Origin: Paralimibaculum aggregatum
Lineage (GTDB): Bacteria > Pseudomonadota > Alphaproteobacteria > Rhodobacterales > Rhodobacteraceae
Assembly: GCF_030270585.1 (NCBI RefSeq)
Contig: NZ_BSYI01000010.1
Location: 62,001 to 126,000, forward strand
DNA length: 64,000 nucleotides
Direction of reading: 5' to 3'
In this document: positions 17,141 through 25,857 of the stretch, in pieces
Layout: each line of letters starts with the position of its first letter
How positions within the stretch are numbered: position 1 is the first letter of the stretch
The notes under the pieces: model-generated
What the model was told of the DNA's origin: nothing
What the model saw: only the letters and a program-made list of their open reading frames with translations
The model's database searches: none
Program-made: the position numbers and the translations under genes

Positions 17141-18075
17141 TCCGCCCCCAGGTCCACGGCAAGCTTCGAGACCGGCCGGGTGCCCTCGATAAGCCCGGCC
17201 TCGGCGAGGAAGGCCTCGAAACGGGCATAGCGGCCCTCGTCCAGCGCCTCCGGGCGCAGCGCGAAGCGGGGGAAGGTATCGGCCCAGGCGCGCTCGTTGA
17301 GCTCGTCCTGCAGCTCGGCGGAGGTGGCGGCGAAGAGCTCCCAGCTCTCCTGCGGATGGTTCACGATGAACTGCGTGGCCAGCTCGGTGGCGCGCAGGAA
17401 GCGGCGGATCATGCCGGCATCCATGCGCTCGGGATTGGCGACATAGATCAGCTCGTCATAGGTCGGCACGCCCTCCTCCTCGATGTAGAAGCAGCGGCCG
17501 GGTACCCCCTCGATATCCATCTGGTTGAGCTCGAAGTTGCGATAGGCGCCGAGCACCGCGTCCACCTGCCCCGACATCAGCGCCGGCGAGAGCGACCAGT
17601 TGACGTTGACCAGCTCCACGTCGTCCACGCCGAGCCCGTGCTGCCCGAGGATCGCGCCGAGCAGCGCCTCCTCGACGCCGGCCACCGAGTAGCCGATCTT
17701 GCGGCCCTTGAGATCGGCGATCTCCTTCACCGGGCCGTCCTCCAGCACCAGCAGGCAGTTGAGCGGCGTGGCGACCAGCGTGCCGACGCGCACCAGCGGC
17801 AGCCCCTCGGCCACCTGCAGATGCAGCTGCGGCTGGTAGGAGACCGCGAGATCCGCCTGCCCGGCGGCGACCATCTTCGGCGGGTCGGAGGGATCGGCCG
17901 GCGGGATCACCTCGACCGCCAGCCCCTGCTCGGCGAAGAACCCCTTCTCCTGCGCGATGATGATCGGCCCGTGATCGGGGTTTACGAACCAGTCGAGGAT
18001 CAGGGTCATCCTGTCCTGCGCCACGGCGGGCGTGGCGATCAGCAGCGCGGCGGCTGCGGCGAGGATGCGTTTCAT
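17137..18075 (-). CDS. thiY: Thiamine-precursor (formylaminopyrimidine-type) binding protein ThiY
   Basis: A 312 aa periplasmic receptor of the NMT1/THI5-like family. A signal peptide (MKRILAAAAALLIATPAVAQ) is followed by LILDWFVNPDHGPIIIAQEKGFF, VIPPADPSDPPKMVAAGQADLAVSYQPQLHL and GYSVAGVEEALLGAIL, all family-typical. The start at 18075 has AAGGAG upstream; the longer frame is ignored. Position before tenA-thiZ-tenA-thiX and the family membership support pyrimidine-precursor uptake. Confidence 0.87.
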   Translation of the reverse strand: MKRILAAAAALLIATPAVAQDRMTLILDWFVNPDHGPIIIAQEKGFFAEQGLAVEVIPPADPSDPPKMVAAGQADLAVSYQPQLHLQVAEGLPLVRVGTLVATPLNCLLVLEDGPVKEIADLKGRKIGYSVAGVEEALLGAILGQHGLGVDDVELVNVNWSLSPALMSGQVDAVLGAYRNFELNQMDIEGVPGRCFYIEEEGVPTYDELIYVANPERMDAGMIRRFLRATELATQFIVNHPQESWELFAATSAELQDELNERAWADTFPRFALRPEALDEGRYARFEAFLAEAGLIEGTRPVSKLAVDLGAE

Positions 18076-18118
18076 GCGGCGTCTCCTTGGTGTGGTTGGC
18101 AGGGCTGCGGGCCCTGCG

Positions 18119-18715
18119 TCAGGCGAGGGCCTCGAGCCAGGCCCGCACGCGGGCCTCCGGATCGGGATTGAGGGTGATGTCGGTGACTGCCGAGACAATG
18201 TCCGCCCCGGCCTCGATGGCGCCGGGCGCGCGCTCGACACTCATGCCGCCGATGGCGACGAGCGGAGTCGCGCCGATCAGCCCGCGCCATTCGGTCAGCC
18301 TGCCGAGGCCCTGCTCGTGCCACTTCATCTTCTTTAGGATCGTCGGGTAAACCGGCCCCAGAGCGACGTAATCAGGGTTCAGCGCCAGCGCGCGGCCGAG
18401 CTCGGCCCGGTCATGGGTCGAGATGCCGAGCTTCAGGCCGGCGGCGCGGATCGCGGCGATATCGGCGGTGTCGAGATCCTCCTGGCCGAGATGCACCCAG
18501 TCGCATCCGAGCTCGATGGCAAGGCGCCAGTAGTCGTTGACCACCAGCACCGCGCCGTGCCGCGCGCAGAGATCGCGCGCCTCGGCGAGCTGGGCGCGGG
18601 TGTCCGCCTCCGGGCGGTCCTTGATGCGCAGCTGCACCAGCCTGATCCCCAGCGGCAGCAGCCGGCGCAGCCAGGCGACATCGTCGAAGATCGGATAGAA
18701 CGGGTGCAGCCGCAT
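18119..18715 (-). CDS. thiE: Thiamine phosphate synthase ThiE
   Basis: A 198 aa TIM-barrel enzyme joining HMP-diphosphate and thiazole phosphate. It shows VQLRIKDR, LVVNDYWRLAIELGCDWVHLGQEDL, LGISTHDRAELGRAL, DYVALGPVYPT and PLVAIGGMSVERA, and an AGADIVSAVTDIT phosphate-binding end. ATG at 18715 shares one base with the thiG stop (TGATG). At about 200 aa it is the usual length. It is followed by 43 nt, with an AAGGAG site for thiY. Confidence 0.9.
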   Translation of the reverse strand: MRLHPFYPIFDDVAWLRRLLPLGIRLVQLRIKDRPEADTRAQLAEARDLCARHGAVLVVNDYWRLAIELGCDWVHLGQEDLDTADIAAIRAAGLKLGISTHDRAELGRALALNPDYVALGPVYPTILKKMKWHEQGLGRLTEWRGLIGATPLVAIGGMSVERAPGAIEAGADIVSAVTDITLNPDPEARVRAWLEALA

Positions 18716-19485
18716 CAGAGGAACGCCTTTCCGAGCACCGGGGTCGAGGGGGCGGCCATGTCGCGCGGCTCCATCGGGTCGGCGGCATGGGCGAGCGCGC
18801 CGGCCTCCACCGCGCGGGCAAAGCCCTCGGCCATCATCGCGGGGTCGCCGGCTCTGGCGACGGCGGTGTTGAGCAGCACCGCGTCATAGCCCATCTCGAT
18901 CGCCTGCGCCGCCTGGCTCGGCAGCCCGAGGCCGGCATCGATCACCAGCGGCAGCTCGGGGAAATGCGCGCGCAGGCTGCGCAGCCCGTAGATGTTGTTG
19001 AGCCCGAGCCCGGTGCCGATCGGCGCGCCCCAGGGCATCAGCACCCGGCAGCCGGCCTCCACCAGCCGCTCGCAGAGCACCAGATCCTCGGTGCAGTAGG
19101 GGAACACCTCGAAGCCTTCACCGACGAGGATGCGCGCCGCCTCCACGAGGCCGAACGGGTCCGGCTGCAGCGTGTCGGCATGGCCGATCACCTCCAGCTT
19201 GATCCAGCGGGTGTCGAAGAGCTCCCGCGCCATCTGCGCCGTGGTCACCGCCTCGCGCACCGAATGGCAGCCGGCGGTGTTGGGCAGCAGGGCGACGCCA
19301 AGCTCCTGCACCAGCGCCCAGAACGCCTCGCCCGCCCGCTCGCCGCCGGCCTCGCGGCGCACCGAGACCGTGGCGATGCCGGCGCCGGAGCGGCGGAAGG
19401 CCTCGGCCAGGATCGCCGGCGAGGGATATTGCGCGGTGCCGAGCATCAGCCGGGACGCGATCTCGGTTCCGTAGAAATTCGGCAT
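18715..19485 (-). CDS. thiG: Thiazole synthase ThiG
   Basis: A 256 aa barrel enzyme that builds the thiazole phosphate from deoxyxylulose phosphate, dehydroglycine (from ThiO) and ThiS thiocarboxylate. Motifs are [34 protein letters not shown], the catalytic lysine in [10 protein letters not shown]-like [35 protein letters not shown] and [30 protein letters not shown]. The start at 19485 follows the thiS stop by one nucleotide gap; longer frame residues before MPNFYGTE are rejected as out-of-family. Confidence 0.92.
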   Translation of the reverse strand: MPNFYGTEIASRLMLGTAQYPSPAILAEAFRRSGAGIATVSVRREAGGERAGEAFWALVQELGVALLPNTAGCHSVREAVTTAQMARELFDTRWIKLEVIGHADTLQPDPFGLVEAARILVGEGFEVFPYCTEDLVLCERLVEAGCRVLMPWGAPIGTGLGLNNIYGLRSLRAHFPELPLVIDAGLGLPSQAAQAIEMGYDAVLLNTAVARAGDPAMMAEGFARAVEAGALAHAADPMEPRDMAAPSTPVLGKAFL

Positions 19486-19486
19486 C

Positions 19487-19684
19487 TCAGCCCCCCTGCC
19501 GCGGCGAGACGATCTCGACCCGGTCGCCGGGCGCGAGCGTGCGGGCCTCGCGCGCACCCATCGGCACGAAATCCTCGTTCACGGCCGTCGCGACCCTGGC
19601 CTCGCCCTGCCCGAGCTCCTCGAGCAGCGCCGCCAGCGTGCCGGCCGCGGTCTCGACCGCCTCACCGTTCACTGTGATCTTCAT
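19487..19684 (-). CDS. thiS: Sulfur carrier protein ThiS
   Basis: A 65 aa ubiquitin-fold carrier ending in Gly-Gly (SPRQGG), the site of thiocarboxylate formation. [22 protein letters not shown] and [12 protein letters not shown] are typical. It overlaps the 3' end of thiO by 23 nt and abuts thiG. ThiF, which would activate it, is not in the window. Confidence 0.9.
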   Translation of the reverse strand: MKITVNGEAVETAAGTLAALLEELGQGEARVATAVNEDFVPMGAREARTLAPGDRVEIVSPRQGG

Positions 19685-20660
19685 GGAAGTCCTCCGGTAT
19701 CCTGCCCTCCAGCACGAGATCCGCCGCCATCACCGCCAGCGCGGGCGCGAGCAGGAAGCCGTGCCGGAAGAGGCCGTTGGCAAAGAGCCGCCCGCCCTGG
19801 CGCCGCAGCCGCGGGAGATTGTCCGGGAAGGCCGGGCGGGCATCGACGCCGATCTCCAGGATCTCGGCCTCGGCAAAGGCGGGGTGCAGGGCATAGGCCG
19901 CATTGAGCAGCTCCATCACCGAGCGCAGGGTGGCGCGCCGGCGCTCGCCGCTCTCGATCTGGGTGGCGCCGAGCATGTAGACGCCGTCGCCCCGTGGCAC
20001 GATGTAGAGCGGGAAGCGCGGATGCAGGAGCCGCACCGGCCGGCTGAGCGTGATCTCGGGGCAGCGAAGCACCACCATCTCGCCCTTGACCCCGCGCAGG
20101 TCGGCCAGGCTGTCGCGCGCGGCGAGACCGCGGCAGTCGATCACCTGCCCCTCGGCCGGCCCGTCGGCCGGTTCTTCGGTGCGGAAGGCGACGCCCTGCC
20201 CGGCCAGCCGCGCGCGCAGGCCGGCGAGCGTGGCGCGCGGGTCGAGATGCGCCTCCGCCTCCATCAGCAGCGCCTCGGCGAAGCGCTCGCCGAGATCGGG
20301 CTCGAGCGCGGCAATCTCGTCGCGGCCGATCCGCCGGGCATTCTCGGCCCGGCGCGAGAAGGTGGTGAGCTCCGAGCGGTCGCGGCCGAGCGCGACCACC
20401 AGCGTGCCGTTGCGGATGACCTCGGCGCCGCGGGCCTCCCACCAGTCGGCCGCGCGGCGGCCATGGCGCACCACCCCGGGCTCGGCCGAGACCCCCTCGC
20501 AATCCGGCGCCAGCATGCCGCCCGCCCACCAGGAGCAGGCATGCGGCCCCGGCGCGCCGGCCGGATCGACCAGCCCGACCGCGGCACCGCGCGCCGCCAG
20601 CTCCGCCGCCACCGCGAGCCCGCAGACGCCGCCGCCGAGCACGGTGAACGCCGCGCTCAC
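19662..20660 (-). CDS. thiO: Glycine oxidase ThiO
   Basis: A 332 aa FAD-dependent oxidase supplying dehydroglycine for the thiazole ring. The N-terminal dinucleotide motif reads VLGGGVCGLAVAAELAARG, followed by WWAGGMLAPDCE, which is typical of ThiO. PLYIVPRGDGVYMLGATQIESG lies in the substrate domain and DNLPRLRRQGGRLFANGLFRHGFLLAP in the C-terminal FAD segment. The GTG start at 20660 overlaps the thiD stop (GTGA). Confidence 0.9.
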   Translation of the reverse strand: MSAAFTVLGGGVCGLAVAAELAARGAAVGLVDPAGAPGPHACSWWAGGMLAPDCEGVSAEPGVVRHGRRAADWWEARGAEVIRNGTLVVALGRDRSELTTFSRRAENARRIGRDEIAALEPDLGERFAEALLMEAEAHLDPRATLAGLRARLAGQGVAFRTEEPADGPAEGQVIDCRGLAARDSLADLRGVKGEMVVLRCPEITLSRPVRLLHPRFPLYIVPRGDGVYMLGATQIESGERRRATLRSVMELLNAAYALHPAFAEAEILEIGVDARPAFPDNLPRLRRQGGRLFANGLFRHGFLLAPALAVMAADLVLEGRIPEDFHEDHSER

Positions 20661-21454
20661 GCCCAGACCTCGTGGAAATGATGCACCGGCCCGTGGCCGT
20701 GGCCAACCGCGAGGCCGTCGGCGGCGCGGATCGCGGCATGCAGCCAGCCATGCGCCGCATCGACCGCGGCCCCAAGCGGCTGCCCCTTCGCCAGCCCTGC
20801 CGCGATCGCCGAGGAGAGCGTGCAGCCGGTGCCGTGCGTGTTCCTGGTGGCGATCCGCGGGGCGGCGAGCGGGGTCTCGGCGCTCTCGGCGATCAGCCAG
20901 TCGGTGCAGGTCTCGCCGGCGGCATGCCCGCCCTTCATCAGCACCGCCCCGGCGCCGAGCACGCGGAGCGCCCTGCCCTGCGCCTTCAGCGCCGCATCGC
21001 TATCGGCCTCTGGCACGCCGAGAAGCTGCGCGGCCTCCGGGATGTTCGGCGTCAGCACGGTGGCCCGCGGCAGCAGCCGGCTCCGCAGCGCCTCGACGGA
21101 GCTCTCCGGCAGCAGCACCGCCCCGGATTTCGCCACCATCACCGGGTCGAGCACCACCGGCCCGGCGAAGCGCTCCAGCGCCTCGGCAACGCAGGCGATC
21201 AGCTCCGGCGTGCCGAGCATGCCGATCTTGACCGCCGCGACATCGATATCGGCCAGCACGGCGGCGATCTGCGCCGCGACGATATCGGTGGGGATCGGGT
21301 GAACCGCGGTCACGGCCTGCGTGTTCTGCGCGGTGACGGCGGTGATCACGCTGGCGCCATAGACGCCCAGCGCGGAGAAGGTCTTCAGGTCGGCCTGGAT
21401 GCCGGCGCCGCCCCCGCTGTCGGAGCCGGCGATGGTCAGAGCAATGGCGGTCAA
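20657..21454 (-). CDS. thiD: Hydroxymethylpyrimidine (phosphate) kinase ThiD
   Basis: A 265 aa ribokinase-fold enzyme phosphorylating HMP and [64 protein letters not shown] and the anion hole/catalytic segment [15 protein letters not shown] are present. The only in-frame start is a TTG at 21454, preceded by AAGGA with 9-nt spacing; that site is buried in a hairpin (21459-21490). First gene of the operon, directly under riboswitch control. Confidence 0.92.
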   Translation of the reverse strand: MTAIALTIAGSDSGGGAGIQADLKTFSALGVYGASVITAVTAQNTQAVTAVHPIPTDIVAAQIAAVLADIDVAAVKIGMLGTPELIACVAEALERFAGPVVLDPVMVAKSGAVLLPESSVEALRSRLLPRATVLTPNIPEAAQLLGVPEADSDAALKAQGRALRVLGAGAVLMKGGHAAGETCTDWLIAESAETPLAAPRIATRNTHGTGCTLSSAIAAGLAKGQPLGAAVDAAHGWLHAAIRAADGLAVGHGHGPVHHFHEVWA

Positions 21455-21458
21455 AGCC

Positions 21459-21490
21459 GTCGGTCCTTCACGTCAATGGCAAGGACCGAC
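21459..21490 (-). promoter_or_regulatory. Shine-Dalgarno-sequestering hairpin of the TPP riboswitch
   Basis: On the RNA strand a perfect 10-bp stem forms between GTCGGTCCTT (21481-21490) and AAGGACCGAC (21459-21468), with a 12-nt loop. The 3' arm contains the AAGGA ribosome site of thiD. The 5' arm includes CGGUCCU, which can also pair with AGGACCG inside the aptamer (21543-21549), giving a plausible switch between two states. Confidence 0.75.
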
Positions 21491-21529
21491 AGGGGGAGAG
21501 GTCTTTCGGGGTCTCGATGCTCCGAAGGC

Positions 21530-21609
21530 CTGTTCCCTACGCCGGTCCTAACCGGTTCAGGTTCAATGGGTTCGCTTGCGCATCTCAGCCCCGGAGGGCA
21601 CCCCAACAG
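21530..21609 (-). ncRNA. TPP riboswitch (THI element) aptamer
   Basis: Read on the minus strand, the hallmark segments appear in order: CTGTTGGGGTGCC, CTGAGAT, ACCCATTGAACCTGA, then GGCGTAGGGAACAG. The CTGTT and AACAG ends pair as P1. These match the conserved thiamine-pyrophosphate aptamer. It begins 33 nt after the dctM stop and ends about 75 nt before the thiD start, so it controls the thiDOSGE-YAZAX operon. Confidence 0.95.
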
Positions 21610-21641
21610 AGTCCTTCAGCGTGCTTACACCCCTTTCCCGC

Positions 21642-22955
21642 TCAACGGAAGCCCAGAACCTGCTCCGGCAGCCAGAGCGCGGTTTCCGGGAATGCGGCAA
21701 CAATGCCGAGCGCCACGATCTGGATCGCGATGAAGGGCACCACCCCGCCATACATCTGCCGCAGGCTGATCTCCGGCGGCGCGACGCCCCGCAGGTAGAA
21801 GATCGCCGGCGCCATCGGCGGCGTCAGATAGCTCGTCTGGATCATGATCAGCACCAGCATGCAGAACCACACCGGCTCCATCCCCGCCATCAGCACGAAG
21901 GGAATGAAGATCGGGATGAAGATCAGCAGGATAGAGATCCATTCGAGGAAGAAGCCGGCGATGAACACGATGCCGAGGAAGGTGATCAGCAGCCCCCAGT
22001 AGCCGAGGTCGAAGGCCTGGATCAGCTCGCGCATCATCTTCATGCCGCCATTGCCGACGAAGACCCCGGTGAAGAGGCTGCCGGCGAGCAGGATGAACAT
22101 GATCATCGAGGTGATGGTCAGGGTCTTGATCAGCGCCTCCCAGAAGGTGCGGAGCGTGAGCTTGCCGTAGCACATCGTCAGCAGGAAGGCGCCCAGCGCG
22201 CCCAGTGCCGCCGCCTCGGTCGGCGCCGCCCAGCCGAGCATGATCGAGCCGAGCACCGCGAAGATCATCGCCAGCGGCGGCGCCAGTGCCCTCGCCGTGA
22301 TCGCCAGCTTCTCGCCGAGGCTGGGCTCGTCCTCGTCCCGCGGCGCCACCGGGCCGGCACTCGGCGAAACCGTGCAGAGGATGACGATATAGACGATGTA
22401 GAGCCCGGAGAGGATCAGGCCCGGGAAGATCATCGCCACCATCAGGTCGCCGATCGAGACGTTGGCGATCGGCCCGAGCACCACCACCACCACCGAGGGC
22501 GGGATGATCGTGCCGAGCGAGCCGCCGGCGCAGATCGTGCCGGAGATCAGCTTGTTGGAGTAGTTGTGCTGCATCATCGCCGGGATCGCGAGCAGGCCGA
22601 CCACCGTCTCGGTGGCGCCGATCACGCCGGTGGAGGCGGCGAAGATGATGCACATGATGACGGTGCCGATGGCGAGGCCGCCGGGCAGCCGCCGCGTCCA
22701 GAGATGCACCGCGCTGAAGAGCTCCTTGGCGATGCCGGAGCGCTCGAGCATCGAGCCCATGAAGACGAAGAGCGGCACCGCGGCCAGCACGAAGTTCGAG
22801 GCGACGTCCTCGATCTTCTGCACGAACTGGAAGAACACCGCGTCGCCAAAGGCATAGAGCCCGAAACCGAAGGCCACCCCGAGCAGCGAGAGCGCCACCG
22901 GAAAGCCGAGGAAGATCAGCGCGAAGAGCGCCGGAAACATCAGGATGGCAGCCAT
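21642..22955 (-). CDS. TRAP transporter large membrane subunit (DctM type)
   Basis: A 437 aa protein of about 12 helices, the ion-coupled transport subunit. Typical segments are FPVALSLLGVAFGFGLY, AVPLFVFMGSMLERSGIAKELF, GVIGATETVVGLLAIPAMMQHNYSNKLISG, ICAGGSLGTIIPPSVVVVVLGPIANVSIGDL and LTPPMAPAIFYLRGVAP. One nucleotide separates its start from the DctQ stop. It is the last gene of the TRAP operon, and its stop lies just ahead of the TPP riboswitch. Confidence 0.9.
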   Translation of the reverse strand: MAAILMFPALFALIFLGFPVALSLLGVAFGFGLYAFGDAVFFQFVQKIEDVASNFVLAAVPLFVFMGSMLERSGIAKELFSAVHLWTRRLPGGLAIGTVIMCIIFAASTGVIGATETVVGLLAIPAMMQHNYSNKLISGTICAGGSLGTIIPPSVVVVVLGPIANVSIGDLMVAMIFPGLILSGLYIVYIVILCTVSPSAGPVAPRDEDEPSLGEKLAITARALAPPLAMIFAVLGSIMLGWAAPTEAAALGALGAFLLTMCYGKLTLRTFWEALIKTLTITSMIMFILLAGSLFTGVFVGNGGMKMMRELIQAFDLGYWGLLITFLGIVFIAGFFLEWISILLIFIPIFIPFVLMAGMEPVWFCMLVLIMIQTSYLTPPMAPAIFYLRGVAPPEISLRQMYGGVVPFIAIQIVALGIVAAFPETALWLPEQVLGFR

Positions 22956-22956
22956 C

Positions 22957-23478
22957 TCAGCCCTCCTCGGCCGGCTGGAGCGGCGCGCCGCGCAGCACGG
23001 CGATGGCCTTCAGCGATTCCGAGACCACCTGCAGCGCCAGCAGCCCGAAGCTCGCCAGGATGATCGCCCGGAACGGCCAGATCTCCGGGTTCCAGGCCGA
23101 CTGGCCGGTCCGCTCTCCTGTAGTCATGGCGTTGCTCGTATGCTCCCAGAAGCGCAGGCAGATCATCACCAGCGCCGGCAGCACCAGCAGCGCATAGCCC
23201 GCGAGGTCGATGATCGCCCGCCGCCGCGGCGGCAGCCGGGCATAGATCAGGTCGATCCGCACATGCTGCTGGCGCAGCAGCGTGAGCGCACCGCCGAGGA
23301 GGAAATGCAGTCCCATCAGCATGTAGCCGAGCTCGAAGGCCCAGATCGTCGGCGCGCCGAAGATGTAGCGCGCCAGCACCTCCCAGCAGGTCGCGAGCAC
23401 CAGCGGAATGATGATGAGTGCGGCAACGCTCCCCACAACCGTGGAGAGCGTGTCGATTGCACGGCAAACACTGCCCAT
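22957..23478 (-). CDS. TRAP transporter small membrane subunit (DctQ type)
   Basis: A 173 aa four-helix protein. ATCWEVLARYIFGAPTIWAFELGYMLMG and LLRQQHVRIDLIYARLPPRRRAIIDLAGY are the family signature (W-E-x2-R and HVRxD). It bridges the periplasmic receptor and the large subunit. The gap to dctP is 4 nt, so translation is probably coupled. Confidence 0.9.
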   Translation of the reverse strand: MGSVCRAIDTLSTVVGSVAALIIIPLVLATCWEVLARYIFGAPTIWAFELGYMLMGLHFLLGGALTLLRQQHVRIDLIYARLPPRRRAIIDLAGYALLVLPALVMICLRFWEHTSNAMTTGERTGQSAWNPEIWPFRAIILASFGLLALQVVSESLKAIAVLRGAPLQPAEEG

Positions 23479-23482
23479 GCCG

Positions 23483-24532
23483 TCACTCGGCGCCGCGCGT
23501 TTTCACGTTGCGGTACTTGCCGGAATCCTTCCAGAGCTCGTCGAACGCCTTCTGGCTGTCGAGCACCTTCCTGAACCAGGCATTCTCGGCGGCGATCTGC
23601 TCGGCCCAGGCAAGCCCCGCCTCGCGGGCCTCGTACTGCACCTCGGGATCGAGCTCGATGATCTCGTTGCCCTGCGCGCGGAAGAAGGCGAGCGCCTCCG
23701 CGTCGTTCTGGCCGATGGTGAGCCAGGACTCCATCGTGGTCATGAAGGCGGCGTCGCGGATCAGCTGCTGATCGGCCTCGGAAAGCTCGGCCCAGCTGTC
23801 CTCGTTGATCACCAGCTCGAAGGGCGCGGTCGGCTGGTGGACGCCCGGGATGATCACGTATTTGGTGACCCGGTGGAAGCCCGGCGCCTGGTTCTCCCAG
23901 AGCGTGCCCCACTCGGTGGCGTCGATCGCGCCGCGCTCCAGCGCGGTATAGACATCGCCGCCCGGCATGGTCACCGGCGCCGCGCCCATGTTCTTCGAGA
24001 TCTCGAGCCAGGCACCCGCGGTGCGCAGCTTCAGCCCCTCGAGATCGGCCAGCGTGGAGACCGGCTTGCGCGAATGCAGGAACACCTCGGCGGTGCGGAT
24101 GAAGAGCGGCATCGAGACCAGCCCGAACACGTCGCGGCGGAACTCCTCCTGCAGCTCGGCGCCGCCCGCGCGATAGATCCAGTGCAGCATGCGCTCGCTG
24201 TCGAAGGAGCCGGCGAAACCGCCGAACAGCACCGTGGTGCGGTCGATGCCCCAGTCATAGCCCATCCAGGTGTGGCCCATGTCGGCGATGCCGTTCTTCA
24301 CGGTCTCCGAGACCTTGAGCCCCGGGCCGAGCGTGCCGGCGGGATAGACCTCGATCTCGATCCGGCCGTCGGACATCTGCGCGACCTTCTCTGCGAAGGC
24401 CTGTGCGCCGATCTCCATCAGCGGCCCGCCCGACCAGCCGGTGGCCATGGTGAAGGAGTGGGTCTTCTCCTCCGCGATGGCCGCAGTGCCCAGTGCCACG
24501 GCCAGGGTGGCCGCGATCGCACGAGTGAACAT
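23483..24532 (-). CDS. TRAP transporter periplasmic solute-binding protein (DctP type)
   Basis: A 349 aa receptor with a short signal peptide (MFTRAIAATLAVALGTAAIAE). ATGWSGGPLMEIGAQAFAEKVAQMSDGRIEIEVYPAGTLG opens the mature domain. The ligand arginine segment is LKLRTAGAWLEISKNMGA, followed by MPGGDVYTALERGAIDATEWGTLWENQ. The EWGTLWEN pattern belongs to the subgroup seen with keto- or hydroxy-acid and aromatic-acid receptors, but the ligand cannot be fixed. First gene of the operon. Confidence 0.9.
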   Translation of the reverse strand: MFTRAIAATLAVALGTAAIAEEKTHSFTMATGWSGGPLMEIGAQAFAEKVAQMSDGRIEIEVYPAGTLGPGLKVSETVKNGIADMGHTWMGYDWGIDRTTVLFGGFAGSFDSERMLHWIYRAGGAELQEEFRRDVFGLVSMPLFIRTAEVFLHSRKPVSTLADLEGLKLRTAGAWLEISKNMGAAPVTMPGGDVYTALERGAIDATEWGTLWENQAPGFHRVTKYVIIPGVHQPTAPFELVINEDSWAELSEADQQLIRDAAFMTTMESWLTIGQNDAEALAFFRAQGNEIIELDPEVQYEAREAGLAWAEQIAAENAWFRKVLDSQKAFDELWKDSGKYRNVKTRGAE

Positions 24533-24867
24533 CTTGTTTCCTCCCCTTTTCCGGCCGGGCTCAGGGTGCTTCGTGCCCGACCACTGATATGTTAGACGTA
24601 TGTCATTGTTACTGGCACAGCAATCCCTGCGTCAACAGCAGCCGTGCGGCGACGCGGATTTCCTCTGAAATTCATGGGGAAGCGGGGATCGCGGGGATCG
24701 CGGGGCATGCGATTCAACGGTTCCGGAATTCACGAATCTTCAGATTATATCGCGAACGAAGATTGTGAACTCGGATCTCCGGCATTTACCTCCGCGGCAG
24801 AAGGGCCAGTTTCACGGCTCTTACCGGATCACCCGGGACTCCGTCATTGGAACCGAAAGGGCCCCAT
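24533..24867. promoter_or_regulatory. Divergent promoter region of TRAP and LLM operons, with inverted repeat
   Basis: This gap of about 335 nt is less GC-rich than its neighbours. It holds ACTGATATGTTA at 24583-24594 (shared with 12131-12142), a short tandem GCGGGGATC repeat at 24682-24706, and a long imperfect inverted repeat at 24729-24769. In the latter, TTCAC and AATCTTC are mirrored by GAAGATT and GTGAA around 16 nt, with a single-base bulge. The repeat lies about 100 nt upstream of the LLM gene and may be an operator. Confidence 0.45.
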
Positions 24868-25857
24868 ATGCTGGTCAGAATCAGGGATACCGCATTCGCG
24901 CCGATCAACCGTGGCTATGACGCGGTATTCCGGGCCGGCCGGCTGAGCGTCGGGCTGGTCGCGCCGATCACCGCCTACCCGGCGGGCCCGGTGCCGGCGA
25001 TGGACGGCCAGGTGGCGCGCATCCGGCTCGCCGAGGAGCTCGGCTTTGCCGCCGTCTGGCTTCGCGACGTGCCCTTCAACGTGCCCTCCTTCGGCGATGC
25101 CGGGCAGCTCTTCGATCCCTTCGTCTATCTCGGGATGCTCGCAGCCGAGACCAGCCGGATCGCGCTCGGCGTCGCCAGCATCGTGCTGCCGCTCCGCCAT
25201 CCGGCGCATGTCGCCAAGGCGGCGGCGAGCGCCGACGTGCTCTCGGGCGGGCGGCTGATCCTCGGCGTCGCCTCGGGCGACCGGCCGGAGGAATATCCCG
25301 CGCTCGACATGCCCTTCGCCGAGCGCGGCGAGCGGTTCCGCGAGAGCTTCGACTACATCCGGCGCATGGCGGAGCCTGCCCCCGCCTTCGACAACGCCTA
25401 TGGCAGCCCGGGCGGCGGGATCGACATGCTGCCCAAGCCGGCCGGCGGCAGGCTGCCGATGCTGGTGACCGGCGGCAGCCGCCAGCAGCCGGACTGGTCC
25501 GCCCGGCACGCCGATGGCTGGATGACCTATCCGCGCAATCTCTCGGCCCAGGCCGCGGCGGTAGCCGACTGGCGCGCGCGGGTGGCGGCGGCAGGCCGTG
25601 CGCCGCTCCCGGTCATGCAGCCGCTCTATATCGACCTGACCGACGACGACGACGCGGTGCCGCAGCCGATCCATCTCGGCTTCCGGCTCGGCCCCCGCCA
25701 TCTGCGCGACTACCTCACCGCGCTCGAGAAGATGGGTCTCAACCACATCGCGCTCAACCTGCGCTTCAACAGCGCGGACATCGAAGAAACGCTGCATCGT
25801 CTGGCCGAGGAGGTCCTGCCGGATTTTGCCACCCATGGAGGTCCGACACATGGCTAA
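24868..25857 (+). CDS. LLM-class flavin-dependent oxidoreductase
   Basis: A 329 aa luciferase-like barrel enzyme that would use reduced flavin (FMN or F420). Features are AEELGFAAVWLRDVPFNVPSFGDAGQLFDPF, SRIALGVASIVLPLRHPAHVAKAAASADVLSGGRLILGVASGD and LPMLVTGGSRQQPDWSARHADGWMTYPR. It fits the BA3436-type LLM subfamily in outline. ATG 24868 has GAAAGG upstream. It overlaps the downstream SDR by 8 nt, so the two oxidoreductases are probably one unit. The substrate is unknown. Confidence 0.82.
   Translation: MLVRIRDTAFAPINRGYDAVFRAGRLSVGLVAPITAYPAGPVPAMDGQVARIRLAEELGFAAVWLRDVPFNVPSFGDAGQLFDPFVYLGMLAAETSRIALGVASIVLPLRHPAHVAKAAASADVLSGGRLILGVASGDRPEEYPALDMPFAERGERFRESFDYIRRMAEPAPAFDNAYGSPGGGIDMLPKPAGGRLPMLVTGGSRQQPDWSARHADGWMTYPRNLSAQAAAVADWRARVAAAGRAPLPVMQPLYIDLTDDDDAVPQPIHLGFRLGPRHLRDYLTALEKMGLNHIALNLRFNSADIEETLHRLAEEVLPDFATHGGPTHG

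Noticed and set aside
21642-24532. TRAP transporter as a thiamine-precursor importer because it abuts the thiamine operon
   Set aside because: The TPP riboswitch lies downstream of dctM, so it does not control the TRAP genes, and ThiXYZ already supplies an importer. Adjacency alone is not evidence.
24682-24706. GCGGGGATC tandem repeat as part of a CRISPR or iteron array
   Set aside because: Only two full copies and a partial one, directly abutting with no spacers; too short to mean more than a local duplication.
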